Source of the DNA: JBQTJN01 sp052387095
GTDB taxonomy: Bacteria > Pseudomonadota > Alphaproteobacteria > Micavibrionales > Micavibrionaceae
Assembly: GCA_052387095.1 (NCBI GenBank)
Contig: JBQTJN010000018.1
Location: 1-64,000, forward strand
Direction: 5' to 3'
Length of the DNA: 64,000 nucleotides
Below the pieces are notes generated by a model. It was not told where the DNA came from. It saw nothing but the letters and a program-made list of their open reading frames with translations, and did no database searches. Both the position numbers and the translations under genes were made by a program. Shown piece by piece: positions 18,580 through 26,949 of the stretch (position 1 is the stretch's first letter; each line of letters starts with the position of its first letter).

Positions 18580-18669
18580 GCACACCGGTCGCTCGTGATT
18601 TGCGCCGAATTTGTCAAACGAATAGATTCGGAGTACATTTCAAAACTCCAGGCGGGGACCGTCATTTCC

Positions 18670-19581
18670 ATGAAACCCATTTATCTCCTGACTTGCACGG
18701 CCCTGGCCGCTTTGTCCCTGGCTTCCTGTTCTCCCGATCGCGGTACCAATTATGAGCCGGGCGGTTCTTCACAGGCCCTGTTGGAATCAGAAGGTTCATG
18801 GACGATTGTCGAGGAACAGACGGAAACACCGCCCGATCAAATGCACATGAATGCGCGCAGCCAGGTCAACCCGTCGCAGGAAGTGGCCGATGCCGATCAA
18901 TATACCGAACATTTCCAGCCGGCTGATTTGAACGAGGATACGCGCTACCGCGTCCTGCGCCTTGAAAAGCGCGTCGATGGAATCGACAATAATTTTAAAC
19001 AACTCCTGCCGCCGCTGAAAAAGCTGATTGTGCCGGGCGATGAGCTGGGTACAGCGATCAACGACATAGAGGCGCGCCAGGATATGCAGGATCTTACGCC
19101 CAAAATCACCGAGAAAATCGTAAAAACCGATTACATCAGCACACCGCCGGCAAAATCCATGAATACCGCGCCCGTCATTATGCAGATGCCGACTGCGCAG
19201 AAACCCGTTGCCACAGCAGCACCGACGCCCATGCCGGCCATTGCGGGCGGAACCAGCATCATGAACATACGTAGCGGTGAACATGCCGGCAAAACACGTC
19301 TCGTGCTTGATGCAAACGGCCCTGTAACTTATAAATACGATGTCGATAATAACGAAAAGCTGCTGCTCATTGAATTGACAAATGTTGTGTTGTCCGCGCC
19401 GATGCAGAAAGGTTTCGGAAATTCGGCTTTTCTGAAATCCTACACGGCTCAGGCGAATGGCTCGAATGTCACCCTCGCGATCGAACTGAAGCAGGGTGTA
19501 AAGGTCCTCTCTGCCGCCGCGCTGCCGCCGGGGCCCGAAAATACTAATCACCGGGTGTTTTTCGATATTGGCGCCCCGTAA
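18670..19581 (+). CDS. lipoprotein with C-terminal AMIN domain
   Basis: A 303-residue predicted lipoprotein: signal peptide with lipobox LASC, lipidated Cys20. Residues ~100-120 are helical (RLEKRVDGIDNN), residues ~170-200 are Pro/Thr/Ala-rich, and the C-terminal ~100 residues resemble an AMIN domain (HAGKTRLVLDANGP, FGNSAFLKSY, VFFDI), a module that binds the septal or polar cell wall in AmiC and secretins. The precise role is unknown. ATG 18670 was chosen because it gives a proper signal peptide; an in-frame upstream start would not. Confidence 0.7.
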   Translation: MKPIYLLTCTALAALSLASCSPDRGTNYEPGGSSQALLESEGSWTIVEEQTETPPDQMHMNARSQVNPSQEVADADQYTEHFQPADLNEDTRYRVLRLEKRVDGIDNNFKQLLPPLKKLIVPGDELGTAINDIEARQDMQDLTPKITEKIVKTDYISTPPAKSMNTAPVIMQMPTAQKPVATAAPTPMPAIAGGTSIMNIRSGEHAGKTRLVLDANGPVTYKYDVDNNEKLLLIELTNVVLSAPMQKGFGNSAFLKSYTAQANGSNVTLAIELKQGVKVLSAAALPPGPENTNHRVFFDIGAP

Positions 19582-19705
19582 GGCTTTAAACCGCGTGTTT
19601 TCCTTCTATTTCTGAATATGCTAGGAGTACATGATCCCCCGCGAAGGGTTATGCAATTTTATGGCGTATAAGCCTATATGAACTTCTATGAAAGGAACAA
19701 ATAAG

Positions 19706-20065
19706 ATGAAAAAAATCCTGATGTTATCTTTGGCCGGCGTTGTTTTGAGCGCCCCTGCTTTTGCCGAGCACGAGGCCGGTGCATCCCACAAGGGTGGAGG
19801 CAACTGGTTTGAAAAAATCGACACGAACAGCGACGGCTCGATTTCGAAAGAGGAGTTCTTTGCGCCGCACGAAGCGCGCTTCGTGGAAAGCGATGCTGAT
19901 AAGGACGGCAAGGTTACACGTGAAGAAGCTGAAGCCCAGAAGCAGAAGTGGAAAGCGGAAATGGATAAAAAACGCGAAGAGCGCCGCAAGATGAAAGAGG
20001 CTGAAAAAGCTAAGGGCGACGTGAAAACGGAAACCGAAGCAAAAACGGAAACGAAGGCCGAGTAA
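19706..20065 (+). CDS. periplasmic EF-hand protein
   Basis: A 119-residue secreted protein with a signal peptide ending AFA (residues 1-19) and two canonical EF-hand loops, DTNSDGSISKEE and DADKDGKVTREE, followed by a highly charged Lys/Glu/Arg tail. It should bind Ca2+ in the periplasm. ATG 19706 has AAGGA 9 bp upstream; an ATG six codons earlier has no such site and spoils the signal peptide. It lies 21 bp before the ECF sigma gene and is probably part of that operon or its target. Confidence 0.85.
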   Translation: MKKILMLSLAGVVLSAPAFAEHEAGASHKGGGNWFEKIDTNSDGSISKEEFFAPHEARFVESDADKDGKVTREEAEAQKQKWKAEMDKKREERRKMKEAEKAKGDVKTETEAKTETKAE

Positions 20066-20086
20066 TTTTAGCACTCAAGTAAAGCA

Positions 20087-20677
20087 ATGGTCCTGTCCGG
20101 ACAAGAGAGCGACGAAATCCTGATGGAACGCGTGCAGCGCGGCGACCAGCAGGCTTTTGCCGCCCTTGTCCGGCGCCATACTAAGATGTTTTTTGCTGCT
20201 GCCTTCCGTATGTCGGGCAACCGGCAGGAGGCGGAAGATTGCGTGCAGGCCGCCTTTATCAAGCTTTGGGAAAAACCACAAAGCTGGGATGCTTCCAGAG
20301 GCGTAAAATTTACCACCTGGTTTTACCGCGTGGTCACGAATCTGGCGATTGACGGTACGCGCCGCAGAAAGAAAAACGTCAGCGCCGATGTCCTGGATTA
20401 TATGCCGGACGGCCAGGAAAGTGCCCTGGACATGCTGGTGAACAAGGAAACTAAGATGGCGCTGGAAACTGCAATCCAGAGCCTGCCCGAGCGTCAGAAG
20501 GCGGCGCTGAATTTATGTTTTTACGAAGGCCTGAGCAATCAGGAAGCGGCGGATATTCTCGGTGTCGGCATCAAGGCACTGGAATCGCTGCTGATGCGGG
20601 CCAAATCCAACATGCGCGAAACAATGGCGCATAAAAATATTATCGATTTTGAAGAAAGGAGGCACACACATGCCTGA
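20087..20677 (+). CDS. ECF-type RNA polymerase sigma factor (CnrH-like)
   Basis: A 196-residue sigma-70 family protein. Region 2 spans ~20-90 (DCVQAAFIKLWEKPQSW, TWFYRVVTNLAIDGTRRRK) and region 4 spans ~130-185 (LPERQKAALNLCFYEGLSNQEAADILG, a helix-turn-helix). Regions 1 and 3 are absent, so it is an ECF factor. It overlaps by 8 nt a small membrane-protein gene, followed by a periplasmic metal-sensor gene, the same set of roles as CnrH-CnrY-CnrX. Control by metal or envelope stress is inference. Confidence 0.9.
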   Translation: MVLSGQESDEILMERVQRGDQQAFAALVRRHTKMFFAAAFRMSGNRQEAEDCVQAAFIKLWEKPQSWDASRGVKFTTWFYRVVTNLAIDGTRRRKKNVSADVLDYMPDGQESALDMLVNKETKMALETAIQSLPERQKAALNLCFYEGLSNQEAADILGVGIKALESLLMRAKSNMRETMAHKNIIDFEERRHTHA

Positions 20678-20981
20678 TTCATTTGACTCACTTCTCACGC
20701 AGCGGAGCATTCCGCAGGCGCGTACCAATCTCGCGGAGCAGATTATACAGACTGCGCTTTATAAGAAACCGGTCGAAACATTCAGCGTCCGGGATTTCTG
20801 GCGTGCTTTTGCCGACCTCTTCGCCCTGCCGCAGCCGGCGCTGGTATTTGCCTGCGTCCTTATAGTTGGCTTGACGCTGGGTGTCACATATACGCAGGAC
20901 GTTCAGACCGCCGATCTCGCCGATCGTGAACTTGCGGTATTCCTGACGGCCAATAACGGTTTCAGCGGAGGTTCATTATGA
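20670..20981 (+). CDS. small single-pass membrane protein, candidate anti-sigma factor (CnrY-like)
   Basis: A 103-residue protein with one membrane segment at ~58-76 (PALVFACVLIVGLTLGVTY), a cytoplasmic N-terminal half and a short periplasmic tail. The strong site GAAAGGAGG at 20655-20663 fixes the ATG at 20670, inside the 3' end of the sigma gene. The last 4 nt overlap the next ORF. Position and topology match small anti-sigma factors such as CnrY, but I recognise no anti-sigma motif, so the role is inferred. Confidence 0.7.
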   Translation: MPDSFDSLLTQRSIPQARTNLAEQIIQTALYKKPVETFSVRDFWRAFADLFALPQPALVFACVLIVGLTLGVTYTQDVQTADLADRELAVFLTANNGFSGGSL

Positions 20982-21445
20982 GCAAGACAAAAAAGGCCAT
21001 CTTCACGGCCTCGATTATCCTGAATATCCTGTTGCTCGGTATCATCGGCGGCATGGCCTACAAAAAACACCACAGCCCTCACTGGCAGTCTTTCAAGGAA
21101 AGTCTCTCGCCGGAAACGCAGGCCTTGGTGCAGGAGCATTTCGACCAGGGCCGCGCCGATATCCGGCCGCTTCTCTCCGAACTGATGAAAGAGCGGGAGC
21201 AGATGGTTGCGACCATGAGCACGGAACCATTCGACGCGTCGAAATTCGACAACTCCGTGCGTCATGTTCAGGATATTCAGAGAGTCATCAGTGACAAAAA
21301 GGCGCAATCGATGAGAGAGCTGATGACAAAAGTCCCGCATGATGAACGCGTGAAGCTTGCGGATAATATGGCGCGATTCTTTACCTGGGATCGCGGCGGC
21401 TCAAAACGCCAGGGCAAGGCTGGCCCGGTTGAGCGCGTCCCTTGA
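20978..21445 (+). CDS. periplasmic heavy-metal sensor/resistance protein (CnrX/ZraP-like)
   Basis: A 155-residue protein with an N-terminal membrane anchor (residues ~8-27, FTASIILNILLLGIIGG) and an all-helical periplasmic domain. HHSPHW just after the anchor could bind metal, and SLSPETQALVQEHF and MKEREQM are typical of the Metal_resist (CnrX/ZraP/CpxP-like) family. With the two upstream genes it forms a sigma/anti-sigma/sensor set. The metal ligands are not proven. Confidence 0.78.
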   Translation: MSKTKKAIFTASIILNILLLGIIGGMAYKKHHSPHWQSFKESLSPETQALVQEHFDQGRADIRPLLSELMKEREQMVATMSTEPFDASKFDNSVRHVQDIQRVISDKKAQSMRELMTKVPHDERVKLADNMARFFTWDRGGSKRQGKAGPVERVP

Positions 21446-21453
21446 AAAACCCC

Positions 21454-21550
21454 CGTCATTGCGAGAAGGCGCAAAGCGCCGACGCGGCAATCCAGAATGG
21501 TTCTTGTGGCCCCTGGATTGCCGCGCTCACGGTGTTCGCTCGCAATGACG
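21454..21550. repeat. dispersed palindromic repeat, copy 2
   Basis: A 97-bp unit with termini CGTCATTGCGAG and CTCGCAATGACG (perfect 10-12 bp inverted repeat) and an internal GGCAATCCAG / CTGGATTGCC pair. It fills the whole gap between the metal-sensor gene and the convergent trhO, touching the trhO stop codon, and may act as a bidirectional terminator. Confidence 0.88.
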
Positions 21551-22450
21551 TTAATCTTGTTTGACCCGGTCCGTATAAGATTTATGCCGTGCCCGTAATT
21601 TATTCGCGCGTTCCGGCGTCAGAGCCCCGGCGCAATGGGGGCAGGACACGCCCTTTTCATAGGATGGATGTTCTATCTCAGCCGCCGATAGCGGCTCACG
21701 GCAGCCGTGGCAGACTTTGAACGTGCCTTCCTCGAGGCCATGCCCGACGCTGACGCGCTGGTCGAACACGAAACATTCGCCGTCCCACAGGCTTTGTCCG
21801 GCCGGAATGGTTTCCAGGTACTTCAGAATGCCGCCCTTGAGATGGTAGACATTTTCAAAACCCACCCCCTTCATATAAGCCGAAGCTTTTTCGCAACGTA
21901 TGCCGCCGGTGCAGAACATCGCGACCTTTTTATGTTTCGCGGGATCCATGTTTTTTTCCACCCAGCCCGGGAATGCGCTGAACGTATTGAGCGCCGGGTC
22001 TTTCGCGCCCTTGAAAATGCCGATCTCGGTTTCATAAGTATTGCGCGTATCGATCAGCGTCACATCCGGGTCGCCGATCAGCGCATTCCAGTCCGCCGCC
22101 TCGACGTAAGTCCCGCAAACTACGTTCGGATCCGCATCAGGACGGCGCATCGTAATAATTTCTTTTTTCGGCCGCACCTTGAAACGGTTGAAGGGCTTTT
22201 TCGAGGCGTGCGAATATTTCAGCTCGCCCTGTGTAATGCCAAGCTCCGCATCCAGCATTTCAACCATGCGCGCCAGCTCTTCCGGCGAACCGCCGATCGC
22301 ACCGTTCACCCCTTCGGGCGCCAGCAATATTGTGCCGCACATCGTCTCCATCGGATCGCCAAGCGCGCGGATGCGCTGACGAAGACCGGGGACATCGGTG
22401 ATCGTAACGAACCGGTAAAAGGCGGCGACTTTATAAGCAGAACTGTTCAT
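21551..22450 (-). CDS. trhO: tRNA uridine(34) hydroxylase TrhO (rhodanese family, YceA)
   Basis: A 299-residue oxygen-dependent enzyme that hydroxylates U34 to ho5U34 in tRNAs reading NNU-type boxes. The N-terminal acylphosphatase-like part contains APEGVNGAIGG. The rhodanese domain (~120-220) has the active Cys in FCTGGIRCEKA. A zinc-finger-like C-terminal region, with CHGCREPL and CPHC, follows. tRNA-Thr is among the known ho5U-type tRNAs, but only isoacceptors with U34. The start lacks a good ribosome site and follows a small ORF by 4 bp, so coupling is possible. Confidence 0.93.
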   Translation of the reverse strand: MNSSAYKVAAFYRFVTITDVPGLRQRIRALGDPMETMCGTILLAPEGVNGAIGGSPEELARMVEMLDAELGITQGELKYSHASKKPFNRFKVRPKKEIITMRRPDADPNVVCGTYVEAADWNALIGDPDVTLIDTRNTYETEIGIFKGAKDPALNTFSAFPGWVEKNMDPAKHKKVAMFCTGGIRCEKASAYMKGVGFENVYHLKGGILKYLETIPAGQSLWDGECFVFDQRVSVGHGLEEGTFKVCHGCREPLSAAEIEHPSYEKGVSCPHCAGALTPERANKLRARHKSYTDRVKQD

Positions 22451-22454
22451 GGGC

Positions 22455-22589
22455 CTATATAAGGGATTTGAGCCCGGTTTGGCAATAAAACCGATAAAAC
22501 ACGGTTCGCGACTGCCTTTTAAAGTTTTGTTTTAAATGGATTTTCATCATTTCCTTTATTTCGTTCGACGATTTTTTTCTTTTGCTCAT
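22455..22589 (-). CDS. small basic ORF upstream of trhO (hypothetical, 44 aa)
   Basis: The ORF begins MSKRKKSSNEIKEMM and is preceded by an excellent ribosome site, TAAGGAGACATA before the ATG. Its stop lies 4 bp before the trhO start, and trhO itself has no clear ribosome site, so the ORF may be a leader that couples translation. I do not recognise the protein. The C-terminal half (RTVFYRFYCQTG) is less protein-like, so the ORF may be fortuitous. The interval 22451-22799 otherwise holds only repeat copy 3. Confidence 0.4.
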   Translation of the reverse strand: MSKRKKSSNEIKEMMKIHLKQNFKRQSRTVFYRFYCQTGLKSLI

Positions 22590-22630
22590 TATGTCTCCTT
22601 AACAGTTTGTTCGCCGGTTTTTTTTAATCC

Positions 22631-22727
22631 CGTCATTGCGGGGGAGGAGCGGCACGCGACGAAGCAATCCAGAGCCATTATACGGGCCCCGTGATTGATT
22701 CGCTCATTCCATTCGCTCGCAATGACG
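22631..22727. repeat. dispersed palindromic repeat, copy 3
   Basis: A 97-bp unit from CGTCATTGCG to CTCGCAATGACG, sharing the CGCTCATTCCATTCGCTCG right-hand part with copy 1. The internal GCAATCCAG is kept, but its partner is degraded. It lies between divergently oriented transcription units (upstream of trhO and downstream of the mscS gene). Confidence 0.85.
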
Positions 22728-22799
22728 ATTTATATTTTAGAAAAAAATCCAATTCCTGTCAAGTAAAATATTCATATTATTATATCAAACCGAACGTCT

Positions 22800-24089
22800 C
22801 TAGGCCGTCGTCGCCACCGAAAGCGGCTGGTAGAGATTGGCAAATTTGATCTTGTGAGCCTGGAAAGCGTCCCAGATCGCGAACATGACCTGCCCCTTCA
22901 CATTGGTCACCCCGTTCTCGGCATCCTGGATCCAGAAGCGTAAGGAGAAATCGACCGTATCCTCGCCGAGGCCCGTGACCCAGCATACCGCTTCGCGGTC
23001 TGAAACCACGCGCTCTGCTTTGAGCGCGGCTTCGGTAGCGATCTCGATAACTTTAACCGGTGATACTTTGTCATGCACGGCAAACCTGACTTCCAGGCGT
23101 ATGAATTTATTCCCGTGCGACCAGTTGACGATACGCTGCGTAATAAAATCCTCGTTAGGAATGAGATAGGATTTATTATCCCGCGTATAGATTTCGGTAT
23201 AGCGCGCCGCCATGCGGTTGACGAGACCGAACGTTCCGTTTTCCAGCTCGATAATATCACCCGGGTTGATCGACTTGTCGGTCAGCAGCAAAATGCCGCT
23301 GAACAGGTTGGAAGCGACTTTCTGCAGGCCGAAGCCGACGCCGAGACCGACCGCTCCCGAGAAAACCGCGAAGATCGAGAGATCAACGCCCGAACTGGCC
23401 ACGCCGATGAGAATGGCAAACACCACCAGGGCGATGCGCAAAATTTTGATAATAAGAACCTTGGAGGACTGGCTTAAGGACCGCGTGCGCATGATCCGCC
23501 GCTCCAGGAATCCGGACATGAACAGTGCCATATAAAGCAGGATGAACAGCGAGAGCATGGCCTTGATGATGACAAGCGCCGAGAAACGGAACTGGCCGAT
23601 ATTAAATCCGACCGCGTCCAGTGTGGTTCCCGTTTCATCAAGAATGCCGAAGATACTGAGCGTGGCGATGGCAAGGATGAGCAGGGCAAAGATATTGCGC
23701 AGGGCCGCATTTTCGATGAATTGCAGGACCATGCGGATGGCGATCCATGTCATAAGGATTTTCATCGCCGCTTCGCACAGCGCAAAGCTGACAGCCGGGT
23801 AGAGGGAATGCACAACCTGCGTCAGCATGAACATAACGCAGAGCGCGATGATATAAATAAGCAGGCGCTTTAAATTGAGCAGGATCTTCCGCAGATAAAG
23901 CGGCAGCTCCAACCTGTCGATGGCCTGCACCAGCGGCACTTTCACGGCGCGGTATAGGATGAAGCCCGTCAATAACGATGCGGCGATAATGATAGACTGG
24001 ATCAGTGCGCCGGAATCCATAGTATGACCGCGCAGCCACTCCATGCTTTCATGCAGAAAACGCCCGTCGCTGATTTCAGATATATCCAT
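22800..24089 (-). CDS. mechanosensitive ion channel, MscS family
   Basis: A 429-residue membrane protein with about five hydrophobic segments. The pore-lining helix (SGAVGLGVGFGLQKVASNLFSG) and the following beta domain (INPGDIIELENGTFGLVNRM ... YLIPNEDFITQ) are clear MscS hallmarks. It is longer at the N-terminus than E. coli MscS. Such channels release solutes during osmotic downshock. Its start lies 6 bp after the end of the TetR-family gene, so the two are probably co-transcribed. Confidence 0.92.
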   Translation of the reverse strand: MDISEISDGRFLHESMEWLRGHTMDSGALIQSIIIAASLLTGFILYRAVKVPLVQAIDRLELPLYLRKILLNLKRLLIYIIALCVMFMLTQVVHSLYPAVSFALCEAAMKILMTWIAIRMVLQFIENAALRNIFALLILAIATLSIFGILDETGTTLDAVGFNIGQFRFSALVIIKAMLSLFILLYMALFMSGFLERRIMRTRSLSQSSKVLIIKILRIALVVFAILIGVASSGVDLSIFAVFSGAVGLGVGFGLQKVASNLFSGILLLTDKSINPGDIIELENGTFGLVNRMAARYTEIYTRDNKSYLIPNEDFITQRIVNWSHGNKFIRLEVRFAVHDKVSPVKVIEIATEAALKAERVVSDREAVCWVTGLGEDTVDFSLRFWIQDAENGVTNVKGQVMFAIWDAFQAHKIKFANLYQPLSVATTA

Positions 24090-24095
24090 GAAGAA

Positions 24096-24698
24096 TCAGG
24101 CCTTGAGACAGTTCAGTGCGCCATCAAGATAGCTCTGCTCAAAATCGACATCGAAATCGGACGGGTGCGCCATCAGGCGGAAGAAAATCGGTCCGCAGAT
24201 AATATCGACCGCCATTTTTGTGTCGATAGTATCGGAAAACTCGCCTTCTTTCTGACCCTGGTCGATGCTGAAGGCCATCGCGTCGATCAGGGGCCCGAGG
24301 AAAGAGCTTTCAAAAATTTCCTGCGATTTGCGGTCGCCCTGCGCTTCGCTGAATAATTGTGCAATGGTCTCGCCGCTTTTGCCCTGCAGGATGCGGATCA
24401 GCTTTTTCAGCTGCATGAGAATGGCTTCCTCGTTATTTTCTGCCTTAGCCATCGGTGCCTGCAGGCCCGGCTGGTTGACAAGCGCTTCCATAACGACGGC
24501 GGCCTTGTTCGGCCACCAGCGATAGATCGTTGTTTTGCCGACCCGCGCTTTTTTGGCAATCGCCTCAATGCTGAGTTCCTGCACGGACTTGTGCATGAGG
24601 ATGCTATTGGTCGCGCGCAGGATCGCTGCGCGGGAGCGTTCGCTGCGGGGGCGCCCTTTTTTAAAGGTGTGAATATTCTGCGCCAATGCTTCGCTCAT
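24096..24698 (-). CDS. TetR/AcrR-family transcriptional regulator
   Basis: A 200-residue regulator. The N-terminal helix-turn-helix (RSRAAILRATNSILMHKS ... KARVGKTTIYRWWPNKAAV) is typical TetR. The C-terminal ligand domain gives no hint of ligand. MSEAL at 24698 was chosen because AAAGGAAA lies just upstream; an in-frame start 15 bp earlier overlaps that site. It is the first gene of a pair with the MscS channel and may repress its own operon. Confidence 0.88.
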   Translation of the reverse strand: MSEALAQNIHTFKKGRPRSERSRAAILRATNSILMHKSVQELSIEAIAKKARVGKTTIYRWWPNKAAVVMEALVNQPGLQAPMAKAENNEEAILMQLKKLIRILQGKSGETIAQLFSEAQGDRKSQEIFESSFLGPLIDAMAFSIDQGQKEGEFSDTIDTKMAVDIICGPIFFRLMAHPSDFDVDFEQSYLDGALNCLKA

Positions 24699-24814
24699 GA
24701 AATTTCCTTTCAAAACATTTTCGTATATGTGCGTATCGTATTTGAAGAAGGCGACTGTCGGGCGATTCTGCTTCTACCGCAATATCCATTTATGCAAGCC
24801 ATCCACAGGGATAG

Positions 24815-24830
24815 GTTAAATCTTTTTTAA
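24815..24830 (-). promoter_or_regulatory. CtrA-type box upstream of tetR-mscS
   Basis: The plus strand reads GTTAA-N7-TTAA, which is the exact CtrA consensus TTAA-N7-TTAAC on the minus strand. It lies ~117 bp upstream of the TetR gene and 28 bp beyond the lpoA-like stop codon. The region is AT-rich, so chance is a real alternative. Confidence 0.35.
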
Positions 24831-24857
24831 TTCAAGGGCTTGTGCCGGTGGATAAAT

Positions 24858-26036
24858 CTAGAACGATGGCGCCTGGAATGTCAGCGGCGCGGGGTCCAGC
24901 ACTTCGATACGGCCCTGCCTGAATTCAAGAACGGCAAGACCGCGCTCCGCGCGTCCGTCCGGGCGGAAGCGGAATATACCATCCACGCCGGAGAAGCCAT
25001 TCGGGTTGGTAATCGAATCGCGGTCATAGGCCGGTTTGTCTCCCGTTTCATAACCGCGCTGCGCCAGTATGGCGGCCAGAGCCGTCGCATCATAGGACAA
25101 GGTCGCAAGGCGCGGCGGGGCGGCGCCATAAGCTTCGCGGAAACGGTTTTCAAAGGTCACGCGCAAAGCGGGGGCGGGACCGGCGAACCATGCGCCCTCA
25201 AGTGCACCCGATGCGGCCAGCGCCGGGTCGTCGAACAGCCCGGTGCCAAGGCGCTGCAGCTTCGCACCGTTTTGGGAAAGAGCCTGCGCGATCGCAATCG
25301 CCTGTGTGCCGCCGGCGGGGATTAACACGCCTTGCGCGCCCGCAGCAGTTTTCACGAACTGCTCAGCCGCCTGTTTTGCCGCGCCGGGCGTTGCGGCGAA
25401 ACGTTGCGTGGCTGTAACACTAACGCCGCGTTGTGCGGCCGCATTCTGAAAGGCTGTGGCAACAATATTGCCGTAGTCCCCGGCCGGTACGATCACGCCG
25501 ATGTTTTTGATATTTTTACCGGCGGCATAATGCGTAATACGCCCCATCTGGTCGAAGGGCAGAAAGCCCATAATGAATGTGTTGTCGCTCGTCAGCGTCC
25601 AGTCGGTTGAAAACGCGATCATGTTGACGCCTGCCGCCTGTGTCACCTCTTTGGCTGCACGCACATCGGCAGCGAAGACCGGCCCGAGGATCAGGCTGGC
25701 GCCCTGGCGGATCGCATCCTGCGCCGCCTCGCCAGCGCCGTGTGCCGTATCGCGCGGCACCAGTTCAAAATTCGCAGTGCCCATATCAAACAGCGCCATC
25801 TGCGCCGATTTGAGCATCGCATTTCCCAAAGCCGCGTTCTCACCGCTTAAGGGAAGCAGCAGACCGACCTTGACCGGTGGCATTTCATGGATCGGCTCCG
25901 CCGGCAGGTCGGAAGGCGACAAAATTGCATCAATATTCCCCGCCTGAGAGGGCGCGCTTCCTCCTGAGGAACAACCGGCGAGCGCAAAAATGCAAAAAAA
26001 CGCGAACAGAAGTGAAACGAGCTTCATTCTTGCCAT
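24858..26036 (-). CDS. LpoA-like lipoprotein, penicillin-binding protein activator (periplasmic-binding fold)
   Basis: A 392-residue lipoprotein with lipobox ALAGC (Cys22 from the first ATG). The mature part is a type I periplasmic binding fold: VKVGLLLPLSGENAALG near residue 55, LILGPVFAADV, LSYDATALAAIL. In alphaproteobacteria this family is annotated as penicillin-binding protein activator, by relation to LpoA/YraM. The divergent rsmI start is ~23 bp away, followed by yraN and a BON lipoprotein, the same neighbours as E. coli lpoA. A second ATG three codons in (26027) is equally plausible. Confidence 0.82.
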   Translation of the reverse strand: MARMKLVSLLFAFFCIFALAGCSSGGSAPSQAGNIDAILSPSDLPAEPIHEMPPVKVGLLLPLSGENAALGNAMLKSAQMALFDMGTANFELVPRDTAHGAGEAAQDAIRQGASLILGPVFAADVRAAKEVTQAAGVNMIAFSTDWTLTSDNTFIMGFLPFDQMGRITHYAAGKNIKNIGVIVPAGDYGNIVATAFQNAAAQRGVSVTATQRFAATPGAAKQAAEQFVKTAAGAQGVLIPAGGTQAIAIAQALSQNGAKLQRLGTGLFDDPALAASGALEGAWFAGPAPALRVTFENRFREAYGAAPPRLATLSYDATALAAILAQRGYETGDKPAYDRDSITNPNGFSGVDGIFRFRPDGRAERGLAVLEFRQGRIEVLDPAPLTFQAPSF

Positions 26037-26058
26037 GGCTTTGGATACTCTTCCTGTG

Positions 26059-26949
26059 ATGATGCCCGCAAATCCTACAGAAAAACAAGGCGCCTGGCTA
26101 CTCCCGGCGCGCGGGAAAAAATCCCTGAAAGCCGGGCTTTACCTGGTCTCCACACCCGTTGGCAATCTGGGGGATATAACCTTGCGCGCGCTGGATACAT
26201 TGGCTTCCTGCGACATGGTCGCCTGCGAGGACACAAGGGTCAGTGGCCGGCTCCTCCAGCATTACGGCATTAAAAAACCGCTCCTCTCTTATAATGACCA
26301 TAACGCCGGCCGGCAGCGCGGGACGCTCCTGGATAAAATCGCCGCCGGCGAAAAAATCGCGCTCATCAGCGACGCCGGCACGCCCCTCGTCTCGGATCCC
26401 GGGTTTAAACTGGCGCGCGAATGCGCCGCGCGCGGTCTGTATGTTACAAGTATTCCAGGCGCCAGTTCCATTTTGCCCGCGCTGCAACTTTCCGGTTTTG
26501 GTTCTGACAGTTTTTGCTTCGGCGGTTTTCTTCCAGCCAAATCCGGCGAACGTAAAAAGACCTTGCAGGGCTGGAGCTACATTCCCGCCACGCTGGTTTT
26601 TTTTGAAACCGCGCCGCGGCTTGTAAAATCCCTGCGCGATATTCATGAAGTCTGCGGCAACCGCGGTGTGGCCGTCGTGCGCGAAATCACCAAGCTTTAC
26701 GAGGAAACGCGCAAGGGCACCGCTGCCGAACTGATTGAATTCTACGAACGCGAAGGCCTGCCGAAAGGTGAAATGGTTTTTGTGTTGGACCGTGCGCACG
26801 ATGAAACCTGGGATGACGCCGCCGTCGAAAAATCTTTGCGCAAGGCGCTCAAAACCATGGGTGTGAAAGAAGCCGCGCATTCTGTCGCCACCGCCGCGGG
26901 CCGTTCCACAAAAGATTTATATGCGCGCGCGCTTGAACTGAAATCATGA
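26059..26949 (+). CDS. rsmI: 16S rRNA 2'-O-ribose C1402 methyltransferase RsmI
   Basis: A 296-residue SAM methyltransferase of the tetrapyrrole-methylase fold. Motifs: LYLVSTPVGNLGDITLRAL near the N-terminus, CEDTRVSGRLL, ISDAGTPLVSDPG and IPGASSILPAL. It 2'-O-methylates C1402 in the decoding centre. No start has a convincing ribosome site: ATG 26059, 26062 and 26035 are all in frame, and the last would overlap the divergent lpoA-like start. It overlaps yraN by 4 nt. Confidence 0.93.
   Translation: MMPANPTEKQGAWLLPARGKKSLKAGLYLVSTPVGNLGDITLRALDTLASCDMVACEDTRVSGRLLQHYGIKKPLLSYNDHNAGRQRGTLLDKIAAGEKIALISDAGTPLVSDPGFKLARECAARGLYVTSIPGASSILPALQLSGFGSDSFCFGGFLPAKSGERKKTLQGWSYIPATLVFFETAPRLVKSLRDIHEVCGNRGVAVVREITKLYEETRKGTAAELIEFYEREGLPKGEMVFVLDRAHDETWDDAAVEKSLRKALKTMGVKEAAHSVATAAGRSTKDLYARALELKS

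Noticed and set aside
19631..19681. 16-codon ORF with AGGAG upstream, before the EF-hand gene
   Set aside because: Too short to support, no amino-acid bias suggesting attenuation, and no conserved structure visible; probably chance.
3777..22727. CRISPR-like repeats
   Set aside because: The three repeat copies are kilobases apart, palindromic and without spacers; no cas genes are present.
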